Positions 1-7,674 of a stretch of 50,076 bases of DNA are shown here, piece after piece (within the stretch, counting starts at the first letter, position 1; each line of letters opens with the position of its first letter). The notes beneath the pieces were generated by a model. That model was not told the origin of the DNA and made no database searches. It worked only from the letters and a program-made list of their open reading frames with translations. Origin of the DNA: Caldovatus sediminis (GTDB lineage Bacteria > Pseudomonadota > Alphaproteobacteria > Acetobacterales > Acetobacteraceae); the NCBI RefSeq assembly GCF_014644455.1, contig NZ_BMKS01000020.1:1-50076 (forward strand), given 5' to 3'. The position numbers and the translations under genes were made by a program.

Positions 1-70
1 GCCTGCGGCTCGCCCGACCTCAGACACCACCGCCCCATGCGCAGACCGCAGACGCAAAGCCGACAGGCTG

Positions 71-1033
71 CTAGCTCCGCCGCCTGAACCGCTCGACGGC
101 CGCGACCAGCGCCGTGCGCACCCCCGGCTCCAGCGCCGAATGCCCGGCGTCCGGCACGATGGTGAGGCGCGCCTTCGGCCAGGCGGCTGCGAGCTCGAAG
201 GCGGTCTCCGGCGGACAGACCATGTCGTAGCGGCCCTGCACGATCTCGGCCTGGATGTGCGCGAGGCGGTCCATGCGGCCGAGCAGCCCCTCGGGCGGCA
301 GGAACAGGTCGTGCGCGAAGTAGTGCGCCTCGATCCGCGCGAGGCCGAGCGCGGTGCGGTCCTGCGCGAAGCTCGCCACCGTCTCCGGGCTCGGCAGCAG
401 GGTCGAGCAGGAGCCCTCGTACTGGCTCCAGGCACGTGCGGCGGGCAGGTGGACCGCGGGGTCGGGGTCGGTGAGGCGGCGCAGGTAGGAGGAGAGCAGG
501 TCGTGCCGCTCGGCAGGCGGCACGTGCTCGGCGAAGGCCGCCCAGGCATCGGGGAAGACGCGCTTCAGGCCGTAGAGGAACCAGTCCACCTCGGCCCGTC
601 GGCCGAGGAAGACGCCGCGCAGCACGCAGCCGGTCACCCGCTGCGGATGTTCCTGCGCGTAGGCGAGCGCCAGCGTCGAGCCCCAGGAGCCGCCGAACAG
701 CAGCCAGCGCTCGATGCCGAGGAAGCGGCGCAGCGCCTCGATGTCGCGCACCAGGTGCGGGGTGGTGTTCTCGCGCAGCTCGCCGAGCGGGCGGGAGCGG
801 CCGGCGCCGCGCTGGTCGAAGATCACGACGCGCCAGTGGGCGGGATCGAAGAAGCGCCGGTGCACCGCGCCGGCGCCGGCGCCCGGGCCGCCATGCAGGA
901 ACAGCACCGGCTGCCCGCGCGGGTTGCCGACCTGCTCCCAGTACATCACATGGCCGCCGGTCAGCGGCAGCAGCCCGGTCTCGTAGGGGGCGATGTCGGG
1001 GAAAAGGTCACCGCGGGGCATCTCGGGCCCCAT
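71..1033 (-). CDS. pip: Prolyl aminopeptidase (alpha/beta hydrolase, S33)
   Basis: This cytoplasmic serine exopeptidase releases N-terminal proline from peptides. The 320-residue protein has the family layout: an N-terminal LFPDIAPYETG segment, the oxyanion-side HGGPG motif near residues 47-51, the nucleophile elbow GGSWGS with Ser116, and the likely acid and base Asp270 (GRYD) and His298 (DAGHS). Length agrees with bacterial Pip (about 310-320). The ATG at 1033 gives MGPEMPRG...; the ATG at 1021 (MPRGDLFP) fits family N-termini equally well or better, so the start is uncertain by four codons. It is a single gene divergent from the CxxC protein at 1182. Family assignment is secure from motifs; substrate preference is inferred from the family. 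Confidence 0.93.
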   Translation of the reverse strand: MGPEMPRGDLFPDIAPYETGLLPLTGGHVMYWEQVGNPRGQPVLFLHGGPGAGAGAVHRRFFDPAHWRVVIFDQRGAGRSRPLGELRENTTPHLVRDIEALRRFLGIERWLLFGGSWGSTLALAYAQEHPQRVTGCVLRGVFLGRRAEVDWFLYGLKRVFPDAWAAFAEHVPPAERHDLLSSYLRRLTDPDPAVHLPAARAWSQYEGSCSTLLPSPETVASFAQDRTALGLARIEAHYFAHDLFLPPEGLLGRMDRLAHIQAEIVQGRYDMVCPPETAFELAAAWPKARLTIVPDAGHSALEPGVRTALVAAVERFRRRS

Positions 1034-1142
1034 GATTGGCGCGGCGGGAGGCGCGGGGCAATGGGGCGGGCGGCCTTGCGGCCCGGGGGATCGGGGGCTG
1101 CCGCCACCCTGTGCCGCGCCGCGCGTTGCGATGCGGCGCCCC

Positions 1143-1171
1143 CTTCGCTTCGTGCCCTGCGCATCCTAGCT
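1143..1171 (+). promoter_or_regulatory. Possible promoter of the CxxC protein gene
   Basis: CTTCGC (1143-1148), a 17-bp spacer and CTAGCT (1166-1171) resemble the TTGnnn-17-CTAGGn pattern found at several other starts in this window. The -35 half is poor, so this is only a candidate. Confidence 0.3.
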
Positions 1172-1181
1172 TCGAGAGACC

Positions 1182-1988
1182 ATGGCCGCGCCGCCGCCCT
1201 TCCAGCCGCCCCCGCACTCGCCCCGGACCGAGGCGGCGTCGGCGCGCCCGGACGGGGCGGGCGGCGTGGTGCGCTGCGGCGTGTGCGGGACGGAGAGCCG
1301 CCAGCCGCCGTTCCGCCCGCCGCCGCCGGAACAGGCGCCGGACCTCGACCTCCGGCCCGGGGAACCGGTGCGCGGCACCATGGCGCTGTGGCTGCAGCAA
1401 TGCCCGCACTGCGGCTACGCCGCGCCCGACATCGGGCGCGCCCACCCCGGCGCGGCCGCGGCCGTCGCCGCCGCGCCATTCCGCGCGCTGCTGGCCGAGA
1501 CGAGCCATCCGCTGCTGGCGCGGCGCTTCCTCGCCTGGGCGCACGTGCTCGAGGAGACCGGGGCGCTGCACGCCGCGGCCGAGGCGACGCTGCAGGCGGC
1601 GTGGGTGGCCGACGACCTGAACCGGCCCGACCTCGCCCGCGCCTGGCGGCGCGAGGCGGTGGCGCTGTGGCGCGCCGGCCCGCCGCTCAACCCGGAGCAG
1701 ACGGTGCGCGTGGTGGACGCGCTGCGCCGGGCGCAGGCGTGGGACGATGCGCTCGCGACGGCGGAGGCGCTCGCGCGGTCGCGCCCGCCGGAGCCGGTGG
1801 CGCAGGTGATCGGGCTGGAACGCCGGCTGGTGGAGGCGCGCGATTCCGGGCGGCACACGGTGGCGAGCGCCCTGCCGCCGCCGTCGCGGCGGCCGCATGT
1901 CGCGCACCAGCAGCGGCCGCCGGCCGGCGGCGGCCTCGGGGCAGGCCGGCTGTTCGAGCGGCTGCTGCGGCTGTTCCGACGCGGGTGA
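1182..1988 (+). CDS. DUF2225-like protein with paired CxxC motifs
   Basis: A soluble 268-residue protein with no signal peptide or membrane segment. Two CxxC pairs, Cys32/Cys35 (RCGVCG) and Cys74/Cys77 (QCPHCGYAAPD), look like a four-cysteine zinc site; the CPHCGYA block is typical of DUF2225 proteins. The middle (about residues 100-230) is alanine- and arginine-rich and helical in character, suggestive of TPR-like repeats, and the C-terminus is basic. No enzyme motif is visible. The ATG at 1182 follows GAGAG; a large antisense frame overlaps it but has no recognisable domain. It stands alone between the aminopeptidase gene and the Zur-controlled pair. Function unknown; membership of DUF2225 is a motif-based call. 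Confidence 0.75.
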   Translation: MAAPPPFQPPPHSPRTEAASARPDGAGGVVRCGVCGTESRQPPFRPPPPEQAPDLDLRPGEPVRGTMALWLQQCPHCGYAAPDIGRAHPGAAAAVAAAPFRALLAETSHPLLARRFLAWAHVLEETGALHAAAEATLQAAWVADDLNRPDLARAWRREAVALWRAGPPLNPEQTVRVVDALRRAQAWDDALATAEALARSRPPEPVAQVIGLERRLVEARDSGRHTVASALPPPSRRPHVAHQQRPPAGGGLGAGRLFERLLRLFRRG

Positions 1989-2030
1989 CGGCGCGGGCTG
2001 GGGTGAGCTCAGAGGGCGCGGCTGCACCTC

Positions 2031-2059
2031 TTGTTGCCGGGCGCATTCGACCGTGATAC
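2031..2059 (+). promoter_or_regulatory. Candidate promoter overlapping the Zur box
   Basis: TTGTTG (2031-2036), a 17-bp spacer and TGATAC (2054-2059). The -10 element runs into the left end of the Zur box, so a bound repressor would block RNA polymerase. Confidence 0.45.
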
Positions 2060-2077
2060 GTTATATTATAACATTAC
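2055..2077 (+). promoter_or_regulatory. Zur box (zinc uptake regulator operator)
   Basis: The core GTTATATTATAAC (2060-2072) is a perfect 6-1-6 palindrome. With its flanks it closely follows the proteobacterial Zur-box pattern GnnATGTTATAnTATAACATnnC; the right half TATAACATTAC is nearly perfect. It is a strikingly AT-rich island in a very GC-rich region and ends 19 bp before the start of the zinc receptor gene, exactly where a Zur operator is expected. The Zur protein is not encoded in this window, so regulation is inferred from site and gene function. Confidence 0.85.
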
Positions 2078-2095
2078 TTTACGAGGTCGCGCCCC

Positions 2096-3082
2096 ATGCC
2101 GAGCCGCCGCCTGCTCCTCGCCGCCCTCCCCTGGACCGTGCTGGCCGCGCGCGGCGGCGGCGCAGCCTCCGCCCAGCACGCGCCCGCGGAGGGCGCGGCG
2201 CTGCGCGTCGTCGCCTCCTTCTCGATCCTCGGCGACATGGTCCGCGAGATCGGCGGGTCGCGCGTGGACCTGCAGGTGATCGTCGGGCCGGATCACGACG
2301 CGCACGGCTTCCAACCGCGCCCCTCCGACGTCGCGGCGCTCCGCGGTGAACCCCCGGTGGTGCGCAACGGCCTCGGCTTCGAGCCCTGGCTCGACCGCCT
2401 GAGGCGCGCCGCCGGCCATCGCGGGCCCGTGGTCACAGCGACCGCTGGCATTACGCCGCGCGTGATGGACGCCGCGACGGGCCATCACCACCACGGCGGC
2501 TCCGACGTCGAGCGCCGCCGCCAGCACGCCGTTCCGCCGGGTCGCGTGCCCGATCCGCACGCATGGCAGGACCTGCGCCTCGGCCAAATTTATGCGCGCA
2601 ACATCGCCGCCGGCCTGGCGGCCGCCGATCCGGCCGGCGCGGAGCACTACCGGCGCAACGCCGAGGCCTACGTCGCGCGACTCGCCGCGCTCGACGCCTG
2701 GGTGCGGGCGCAGATCGCGACCGTGCCGGAGGCACGGCGCAAGGTCGTCACCGACCACGAGGCCTTCGGCTATTTCGGCGCGGCCTATGGCGTGCGCTTC
2801 CTCGCCCTGCGGGGCGTCTCCGCCGCGGCCGAGCCTTCCGCGGCGGAGGTCGCGCGGCTGATCCGCCAGATCCGCGCCGAGGGCATCACCGCGGTGTTCC
2901 TCGAGAACATGGGCAACCCCGCGACGCTCGAGCGCCTCGCGCGCGAGGCCGGGGCGCGCATCGTCGGCCGGCTCTACGCCGACGCGCTGAGTCCGCCGGA
3001 CGGGCCGGCACCGACCTACGAGGCGATGTTCCGCCACAACGTGGCGCTACTGGTCTCGGCGATGCGCGGGGGCGCGTCGTGA
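2096..3082 (+). CDS. znuA: Zinc ABC transporter substrate-binding protein (ZnuA-like, cluster A-1)
   Basis: A periplasmic receptor that would bind Zn(II) for high-affinity import. The 328-residue protein starts with a basic stretch, a hydrophobic segment and an Ala-rich cleavage region (about residues 1-27). The four expected metal ligands are visible: His70 (DAHGFQPRPSD), His155 (DPHAWQD), His221 (TDHEAFGYF) and Asp296 (LYADALS). A short histidine run (His130-133) sits in the usual His-rich loop of zinc receptors. The Zur box immediately upstream supports zinc rather than manganese. No ATPase or permease gene is nearby, so the receptor must use partners encoded elsewhere. The stop overlaps the next start (TGATG), implying co-translation with the outer-membrane protein gene. 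Confidence 0.9.
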   Translation: MPSRRLLLAALPWTVLAARGGGAASAQHAPAEGAALRVVASFSILGDMVREIGGSRVDLQVIVGPDHDAHGFQPRPSDVAALRGEPPVVRNGLGFEPWLDRLRRAAGHRGPVVTATAGITPRVMDAATGHHHHGGSDVERRRQHAVPPGRVPDPHAWQDLRLGQIYARNIAAGLAAADPAGAEHYRRNAEAYVARLAALDAWVRAQIATVPEARRKVVTDHEAFGYFGAAYGVRFLALRGVSAAAEPSAAEVARLIRQIRAEGITAVFLENMGNPATLERLAREAGARIVGRLYADALSPPDGPAPTYEAMFRHNVALLVSAMRGGAS

Positions 3083-4344
3083 TGCGCGGACGGTGGCGGC
3101 GGACGGTCGCGCCCGCCTCCGTCGGCGCCGCGGCGCTGGCGCTGTCCGTCGCCGTGGCGGCGGCGCCATGGCGCGCGGCGCGGCCGCAGGAGATCCCCGC
3201 CCCTGCGGCGGCGGCGCCCGCGACCGACGGCGATGCGTCCCTTTATCCGCAGGTCTCCGGCGAGGCAGCGCTCGGCCTCTACGCCGTCGGCACCTATCGT
3301 GCGACCGAGCGCGCGCGGCGTGGCGGGGACCTCTTCCTGTTCGGCGAGATCGCCGCCGGGCTGCACCTCTCGCCGCACCTCTCGATCCAGAGTGTCGTCA
3401 AGGTCGAGCCGATCGGTGAGCGCAGCCCGAACGCCGCGCTGCGCGGCTTTTATGCCCAGGCGGCCTTTCTCCAGGAACTGCGGCTCGACTGGCGGGCGAC
3501 CGACGCGCTCCAGCTCTATGCCGGGAAGTTCTCGGCGCCCTTCGGACGCGGCTTCCACGATTTCCCCGGCATCCTGCCGCCGATCCGCGCGGACGAGGGC
3601 TACGAGGTCGCCGAGGCGCTGGGCTTCGGCGCCACCTGGACCGTCCTCGCCGATCCGCGCTTCGGCGAGCACGACCTCTCGGCCGCGGTCTTCACGCTCG
3701 ACACGACCTTCCTCTCCAGCACGGCCTTCACCCGCCGGCGGTGCTGCGAGGGGGAGTACGAGCGCTTCGCGCGCAACACGCGCGCTCAGGGCGGGCCGGG
3801 CAACACGGGCCGCCTGGACAACGTCGCCGTCGCGCTCGACGGCGACCGCATCCCCTGGCTGCCGGACTTCGCCTACCACCTCGCCATGGTCTCGCGCGCC
3901 CCGGGACGCGACGGCACGGCACGCGAATGGGGCTACGCGGTGGGCCTGCGCTACGAGCTCCGATGGGGCCGCGACTCGCGCACGCGGCTCTTCGCCGAGC
4001 ACGTCGAGTTCCGCAACGCCGGCGGACGCCCGCGGGTGGAGATCGGGATCGAGGACGACATGATCGAGGTGCCGCTGGCCGAGCGGCGGCGCTTCACGAC
4101 CCTCGGCGTGCAGCACCATGAGGGGTCCTGGCGCGCCGCGGCGGTCTGGCAGCGCGACCAGCGCAAGCGGTCCCTGGAGGCGCTGCCGGCCGGGCAGTGG
4201 GTCGAGGTGTCGCTCGGCCGCGACCTCGGCGGCGGGTTCGGATTCGACCTGGGCTGGCAGCATGCGCGCATCGCGCAGGAGGACGGCCGGCGCGGCGAGG
4301 CGCAGGCGGTGCTCGCCGTGCTGCGCTGGCGCGGTGGGTTCTAA
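3082..4344 (+). CDS. Predicted outer-membrane beta-barrel protein co-transcribed with zinc receptor
   Basis: A 420-residue protein with a signal peptide (basic N-terminus, hydrophobic segment to about residue 35). The mature part is rich in alternating aromatic/hydrophobic and polar residues (for example GYAVGLRYELRWG and GFGFDLGWQHARIAQE) and ends VLAVLRWRGGF with a C-terminal Phe, the normal outer-membrane insertion signal. There is no TonB box or plug domain, so it is not a ZnuD-type receptor; a porin-like channel is more likely. Its ATG overlaps the zinc-receptor stop by one base, placing it under the same Zur box. Adjacent cysteines (RRRCCEGEYE, near residue 219) are unusual for a barrel. 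A role in zinc passage is inference from context. Confidence 0.75.
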   Translation: MRGRWRRTVAPASVGAAALALSVAVAAAPWRAARPQEIPAPAAAAPATDGDASLYPQVSGEAALGLYAVGTYRATERARRGGDLFLFGEIAAGLHLSPHLSIQSVVKVEPIGERSPNAALRGFYAQAAFLQELRLDWRATDALQLYAGKFSAPFGRGFHDFPGILPPIRADEGYEVAEALGFGATWTVLADPRFGEHDLSAAVFTLDTTFLSSTAFTRRRCCEGEYERFARNTRAQGGPGNTGRLDNVAVALDGDRIPWLPDFAYHLAMVSRAPGRDGTAREWGYAVGLRYELRWGRDSRTRLFAEHVEFRNAGGRPRVEIGIEDDMIEVPLAERRRFTTLGVQHHEGSWRAAAVWQRDQRKRSLEALPAGQWVEVSLGRDLGGGFGFDLGWQHARIAQEDGRRGEAQAVLAVLRWRGGF

Positions 4345-4407
4345 GGGCGCCCGGCGCGGGACCCTGCCTCGTCCTCGGGCGTTGCCGCAGGTGCGGCGAG
4401 GGGGAGA

Positions 4408-5184
4408 ATGCCGGCGATGCACCGGTCGGCACGGCAGGACGAGCACATGGCGGAGGACAGGGCGGCCGATCTCGGCCTCGCCGCCCTGCACGGGGCGCCG
4501 GCGGACTGGCTTCACCCGCCGGACCTCGACGCCGCGCGCGCGGCGCAGCGCGCCATGGCCGAGCGGGTGATCGCGCAGGACGCGCACGGCCCCGTCGCGC
4601 GCCTCGGCGGCGCCGACACCAGCGCCGAACGCTTCGACCCGGCGCAGCGCGTGCATGCGGCGCTGGTGACGCTGGATGCCGGGACCCTGCGGCCGCTCGC
4701 CGAGTCCGGCGCGACGCGGGTCGCCGCCTTCCCCTACATCCCGGGCTTCCTCGGCTTCCGCGAGGTGCCCGCGCTGCTCGCCGCCTGGGCGCGGCTCGAC
4801 CCGAAGCCCGACCTGGTGATGGTGGACGGGCACGGCATCGCGCATCCGCGCGGGCTCGGCATCGCGAGCCATCTCGGCGTGCTGCTCGACCTGCCGACCA
4901 TCGGCGTGGCGAAGTCGGTCCTCGTCGGCGAGCCGGCGGGCATGCTCGGCGCCGAGCCGGGCGCGCGGGTGCCACTGGTCTGGCACGGGCGCGCCATCGC
5001 CATGGCGTTGCGGACACGGGCGCGGGCGAATCCCCTCTATGTGTCGGTCGGCCACCGCGTCGGGCTGGAGAGCGCGGTGGAATGGGTGCTGCGCACCGCC
5101 GGGCGCGGCTACCGGCTGCCCGAGCCGACGCGGCTCGCCCACCTGGCGGCGAACCGCCAGCGCCTCGGCGCCGCGGCGCGCTGA
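4408..5184 (+). CDS. nfi: Endonuclease V (deoxyinosine 3' endonuclease)
   Basis: Cleaves DNA near deoxyinosine and starts repair of deaminated adenine. Family blocks appear in order: GGADTS (catalytic Asp of the GGxD motif), [21 protein letters not shown] followed by [10 protein letters not shown], and TIGVAKS. The track from 4408 gives 258 residues, longer than the usual 220-230; in-frame ATGs at 4417 and 4447 are plausible alternatives, and the 4447 start ([10 protein letters not shown]) removes a non-conserved leader. The small Thr after the catalytic Asp (usually Val) is a minor deviation. A strong hairpin follows the stop codon directly, so the gene probably ends its own transcript. Confidence 0.9.
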   Translation: MPAMHRSARQDEHMAEDRAADLGLAALHGAPADWLHPPDLDAARAAQRAMAERVIAQDAHGPVARLGGADTSAERFDPAQRVHAALVTLDAGTLRPLAESGATRVAAFPYIPGFLGFREVPALLAAWARLDPKPDLVMVDGHGIAHPRGLGIASHLGVLLDLPTIGVAKSVLVGEPAGMLGAEPGARVPLVWHGRAIAMALRTRARANPLYVSVGHRVGLESAVEWVLRTAGRGYRLPEPTRLAHLAANRQRLGAAAR

Positions 5185-5185
5185 C

Positions 5186-5206
5186 GCGGGCGCGCGCCGC
5201 GCCCGC
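5186..5206 (+). terminator. GC-rich hairpin after nfi
   Basis: A perfect 9-bp stem (5186-5194 with 5198-5206) closed by a CGC loop begins one base after the nfi stop codon. There is no T tract, so termination would depend on the stem alone or on Rho; it could equally protect the 3' end of the message. Confidence 0.45.
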
Positions 5207-5264
5207 CCGGGGCGATGCGTCCCGCCCTGGCGCGGCACCGGCGGGCCGCGCTATCCAGCCGCCC

Positions 5265-5627
5265 ATGCACCGGCTCTGGCTCGCCTTCGGCGCCCTGTTC
5301 GGCCTCGCCGCCGTCGCCCTCTCGGCCTGGGCGGCGCACGGGCTGCCGCAGCGGATCGGCGCGGCGCGGATGGCCGCGGTGCAGAACGCGCTGACCATGC
5401 AGGGCTGGCACGCGCTGGCGCTGCTCGCGACGGGGCTGCTCGCCGAGGGGCGCGGCGGGCTGGCGGATGCCGCCGGCGCCGCCTTCGTGCTCGGCGTGCT
5501 GGTGTTCTGCGGCGCGGTCTATGCGGGCGCCTTCGGGGTCGCGGGGGTCGGGCGGTTCGCGCCCTACGGCGGCGCGACGCTGATGCTCGGCTGGGCGCTG
5601 CTGCTGCTCGCCGCGATCCGGCGCTGA
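5265..5627 (+). CDS. DUF423 family inner-membrane protein (YgdD-like)
   Basis: A 120-residue integral membrane protein with four hydrophobic segments (about residues 3-22, 42-58, 67-90 and 98-117). The N-terminal block FGALFGLAAVALSAWAAHGL and the central GWHALALLATGL and FCGAVYAGAF blocks are typical of DUF423. No enzymatic residues are visible and the family function is unknown. The ATG at 5265 has no Shine-Dalgarno sequence; CTATCC at 5251-5256 could be a -10 element that gives an almost leaderless message. The next gene starts 19 bp downstream and may be co-transcribed. Confidence 0.85.
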   Translation: MHRLWLAFGALFGLAAVALSAWAAHGLPQRIGAARMAAVQNALTMQGWHALALLATGLLAEGRGGLADAAGAAFVLGVLVFCGAVYAGAFGVAGVGRFAPYGGATLMLGWALLLLAAIRR

Positions 5628-5645
5628 GCGGGGGCGGCGGCGCGG

Positions 5646-6584
5646 GTGGAGGGGCGGCCGCCGCCCGAAGGCGTCGCCAGCGCCTGGCTCGCCGCCGAGG
5701 GCTACGAGGCCGAGCTGGCGGAGGAACTGGCGCGCGCCGGGCGGCGCGTCGCCGCCTGGCACGGCCGGCTCGCCCTCTCGCCCGACCCGCCGGGCCTCGC
5801 CGCCTGGGCGCTCGATGTCTGGACCGCGCCGCGTCTGGTCCCGGCGCCCTCGATCAAGGCCGCGGCGGCGGCGCTGCGCGCGATCCAGCGCAACTGGTCG
5901 CTCTACGCCGCCGCGCACCACCGCCGCGCGGCGCTGATCGCGGCCGCGCTGCCGCCGGTGAAGGCGCGCCCGCTGGTGTTCCCGGAGCCGGCGCCGACCG
6001 CCCCGCTCGGCGCCTGGACGCTGCTCGCGCCGGACCTGGTGCTCGCCTCGCCGAGCAAGACCAGCCCGTTCGTGAACGGGGAGGTGCGCTTCGTCGAGGA
6101 CCGCACGGGCCCGCCCTCGCGCGCCTACCTCAAGCTGTGGGAGGCGCTGACTCGGCTCGGGCGCCGGCCGCTGCCGGGCGAGACCTGCCTCGACCTCGGC
6201 GCGGCGCCGGGCGGGTGGAGCTGGGCGCTGGCGAAGCTCGGCGCGCGGGTGGTGGCGGTGGACAAGGCGCCGCTCGACCCGGCGGTGGCGGCGCTGCCGG
6301 GGGTGACGGTGCGGACGGAGAGCGCCTTCGCGCTCGATCCGCGGCGCGAGCCGCCGGTGGACTGGCTGTTCAGCGACGTGGTCTGCTACCCGGCGCGGCT
6401 GCTCGGCCTGGTGCGGCGCTGGATCGCCGCGGGCAAGGCGCGGCACCTGGTCTGCACGGTGAAGTTCCAGGGCCCGACGGACCACGCGGTGGCGGCGGAA
6501 TTCGCGGCGATCCCCGGCGCGGTGCTGTTCCACGGCGCGCACAACCGCCACGAGCTGACCTTCGCGCGCCTCGCCCCGGGCTGA
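5646..6584 (+). CDS. rlmM: RlmM-like FtsJ-fold rRNA 2'-O-methyltransferase
   Basis: An S-adenosylmethionine-dependent methyltransferase of the COG2933 type; in E. coli RlmM methylates 23S rRNA C2498. The 312-residue protein has an N-terminal RNA-binding-like half with the typical SPSKTSPFVNGE block (near residue 136) and a C-terminal Rossmann methyltransferase with LDLGAAPGGW (about 181-190), an acidic VDKA after strand 2, WLFSDVVCYP and CTVKFQG with the catalytic-type Lys. It is shorter than E. coli RlmM (366), mainly at the N-terminus. The start is GTG at 5646. The target nucleotide is inferred from the family; other FtsJ-like targets are possible. Confidence 0.8.
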   Translation: MEGRPPPEGVASAWLAAEGYEAELAEELARAGRRVAAWHGRLALSPDPPGLAAWALDVWTAPRLVPAPSIKAAAAALRAIQRNWSLYAAAHHRRAALIAAALPPVKARPLVFPEPAPTAPLGAWTLLAPDLVLASPSKTSPFVNGEVRFVEDRTGPPSRAYLKLWEALTRLGRRPLPGETCLDLGAAPGGWSWALAKLGARVVAVDKAPLDPAVAALPGVTVRTESAFALDPRREPPVDWLFSDVVCYPARLLGLVRRWIAAGKARHLVCTVKFQGPTDHAVAAEFAAIPGAVLFHGAHNRHELTFARLAPG

Positions 6585-6657
6585 CGAGGCTGGACGCGCC
6601 GGCGGCGGGCCGCGATACCATGCCTCCCTCCCCAACCAGCCCCAGGATGCGAGCCCG

Positions 6658-7584
6658 ATGCGCGCCGTCTTCGTGGATGCCACCCCCTCGCTCGGCGACG
6701 TGATGGAGCGGCTACGCCGGCCCGACGACATCCCCGTCGCGATCCACCGCGATCCCGACATCCGGCCGGAGGCCCTGCCCGCCCTGCTCGCCGGCGCCGC
6801 GATCGCGATCGACGACCACACGCAGTTCCCGACGGAGATCGTGCGGCGGATGCCGGACCTCAGGCACATCGTCTTCCTCGGCACCGGCGCGCGCAGCTAC
6901 ATGAACCCGGAGGAGCTCGCCGCCCTCGGCGTGCAGGTGCACACCATCAAGGGCTACGGCGACACGGCGGTGGCCGAGATGGCCTTCGCGCTGATGTGGG
7001 CCGCGGCGCGCGGCCTCGGCGACATGCACCGGGAGATCGTCGCCGGCGGCTGGCCGCGGCCGGAGGGGCGCCAGCTCACCGGCAAGACGGTCGGGCTGAT
7101 CGGCCTCGGCGGCATCGGGACGGAGATGGCGCGGCTCTGCGCCGGGATCGGCATGCGCGTGCTGGCCTGGAACCGCACGCCGCGGGAGGCGCCGCCGGGC
7201 GTGACCGTGACCGACCTCGATTCGCTGCTCGCCGGGAGCGACGTCGTCTCGCTGCACCTGCTGCTGAACGACGAGACGCGCGGCTTCCTCTCGCGCGAGC
7301 GGCTCGGCAGGATGCGGCCCGGGGCGATCCTGGTGAACACGGCGCGCGGCGCCATCGTGGACGAGGCGGCGATGGTCGAGGCGCTGGCCGCCGGGCGGCT
7401 CGGCGCCGCCGGCCTCGACGTGTACGCCGAGGAGCCGCTGCCGGCCGGGCACCCGCTGACACGCCTGCCGAACGTGGTGCTTGCAAGCCACGCCGCCTTC
7501 CGCACGCCGGAGGCGACGGACAACCTGATCGGCGCCGCGCTCGACCACTGCCGGCGCATCGCGCGGGAGGCGCGCGGCGGCTGA
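6658..7584 (+). CDS. D-isomer-specific 2-hydroxyacid dehydrogenase
   Basis: An NAD(P)-dependent oxidoreductase of the phosphoglycerate/glyoxylate-hydroxypyruvate dehydrogenase family, 308 residues. The nucleotide-binding motif GLGGIGTEMA follows VGLI near residue 145. The catalytic Arg is in NTARGAIVDE, the Glu in YAEEPLP and the His in ASHAAFRTPEA. This is shorter than true SerA proteins and has no ACT regulatory domain, so it is more likely a glyoxylate/hydroxypyruvate reductase-type enzyme than the serine biosynthesis enzyme. The ATG at 6658 follows a weak AGGATG signal. A hairpin at 7599-7618 follows. The substrate cannot be read from sequence. Confidence 0.87.
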   Translation: MRAVFVDATPSLGDVMERLRRPDDIPVAIHRDPDIRPEALPALLAGAAIAIDDHTQFPTEIVRRMPDLRHIVFLGTGARSYMNPEELAALGVQVHTIKGYGDTAVAEMAFALMWAAARGLGDMHREIVAGGWPRPEGRQLTGKTVGLIGLGGIGTEMARLCAGIGMRVLAWNRTPREAPPGVTVTDLDSLLAGSDVVSLHLLLNDETRGFLSRERLGRMRPGAILVNTARGAIVDEAAMVEALAAGRLGAAGLDVYAEEPLPAGHPLTRLPNVVLASHAAFRTPEATDNLIGAALDHCRRIAREARGG

Positions 7585-7598
7585 GCGGACGCCGTCCC

Positions 7599-7618
7599 GC
7601 GGGCGTTCCGGCGCCCGC
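7599..7618 (+). terminator. Hairpin after the hydroxyacid dehydrogenase gene
   Basis: A 7-bp perfect stem GCGGGCG/CGCCCGC with a TTCCGG loop lies 15 bp after the stop codon and before the hldE promoter. There is no T tract; termination activity is inferred. Confidence 0.4.
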
Positions 7619-7637
7619 CCGGGCAGGGCCGGCCGCC

Positions 7638-7666
7638 TTGCGCGACACGCATCGGTTGCGCTAGGC
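7638..7666 (+). promoter_or_regulatory. Candidate hldE promoter, near-leaderless
   Basis: TTGCGC (7638-7643), 17-bp spacer, CTAGGC (7661-7666). The hldE ATG begins only 9 bp after the -10 element and has no Shine-Dalgarno sequence, so the transcript is probably leaderless or nearly so. The same architecture occurs upstream of three other genes here. Confidence 0.5.
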
Positions 7667-7674
7667 CGGGCGCG

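Noticed and set aside
140-2056. Long antisense open frame over the aminopeptidase and CxxC genes
   Set aside because: Low-complexity Arg/Ala/Gly-rich translation with no domain; it exists because stop codons are rare in off-frames of very GC-rich DNA.
3016-5238. 740-codon minus-strand open frame opposite the barrel and nfi genes
   Set aside because: Composition-driven shadow; the plus-strand genes have clear motifs, this has none.
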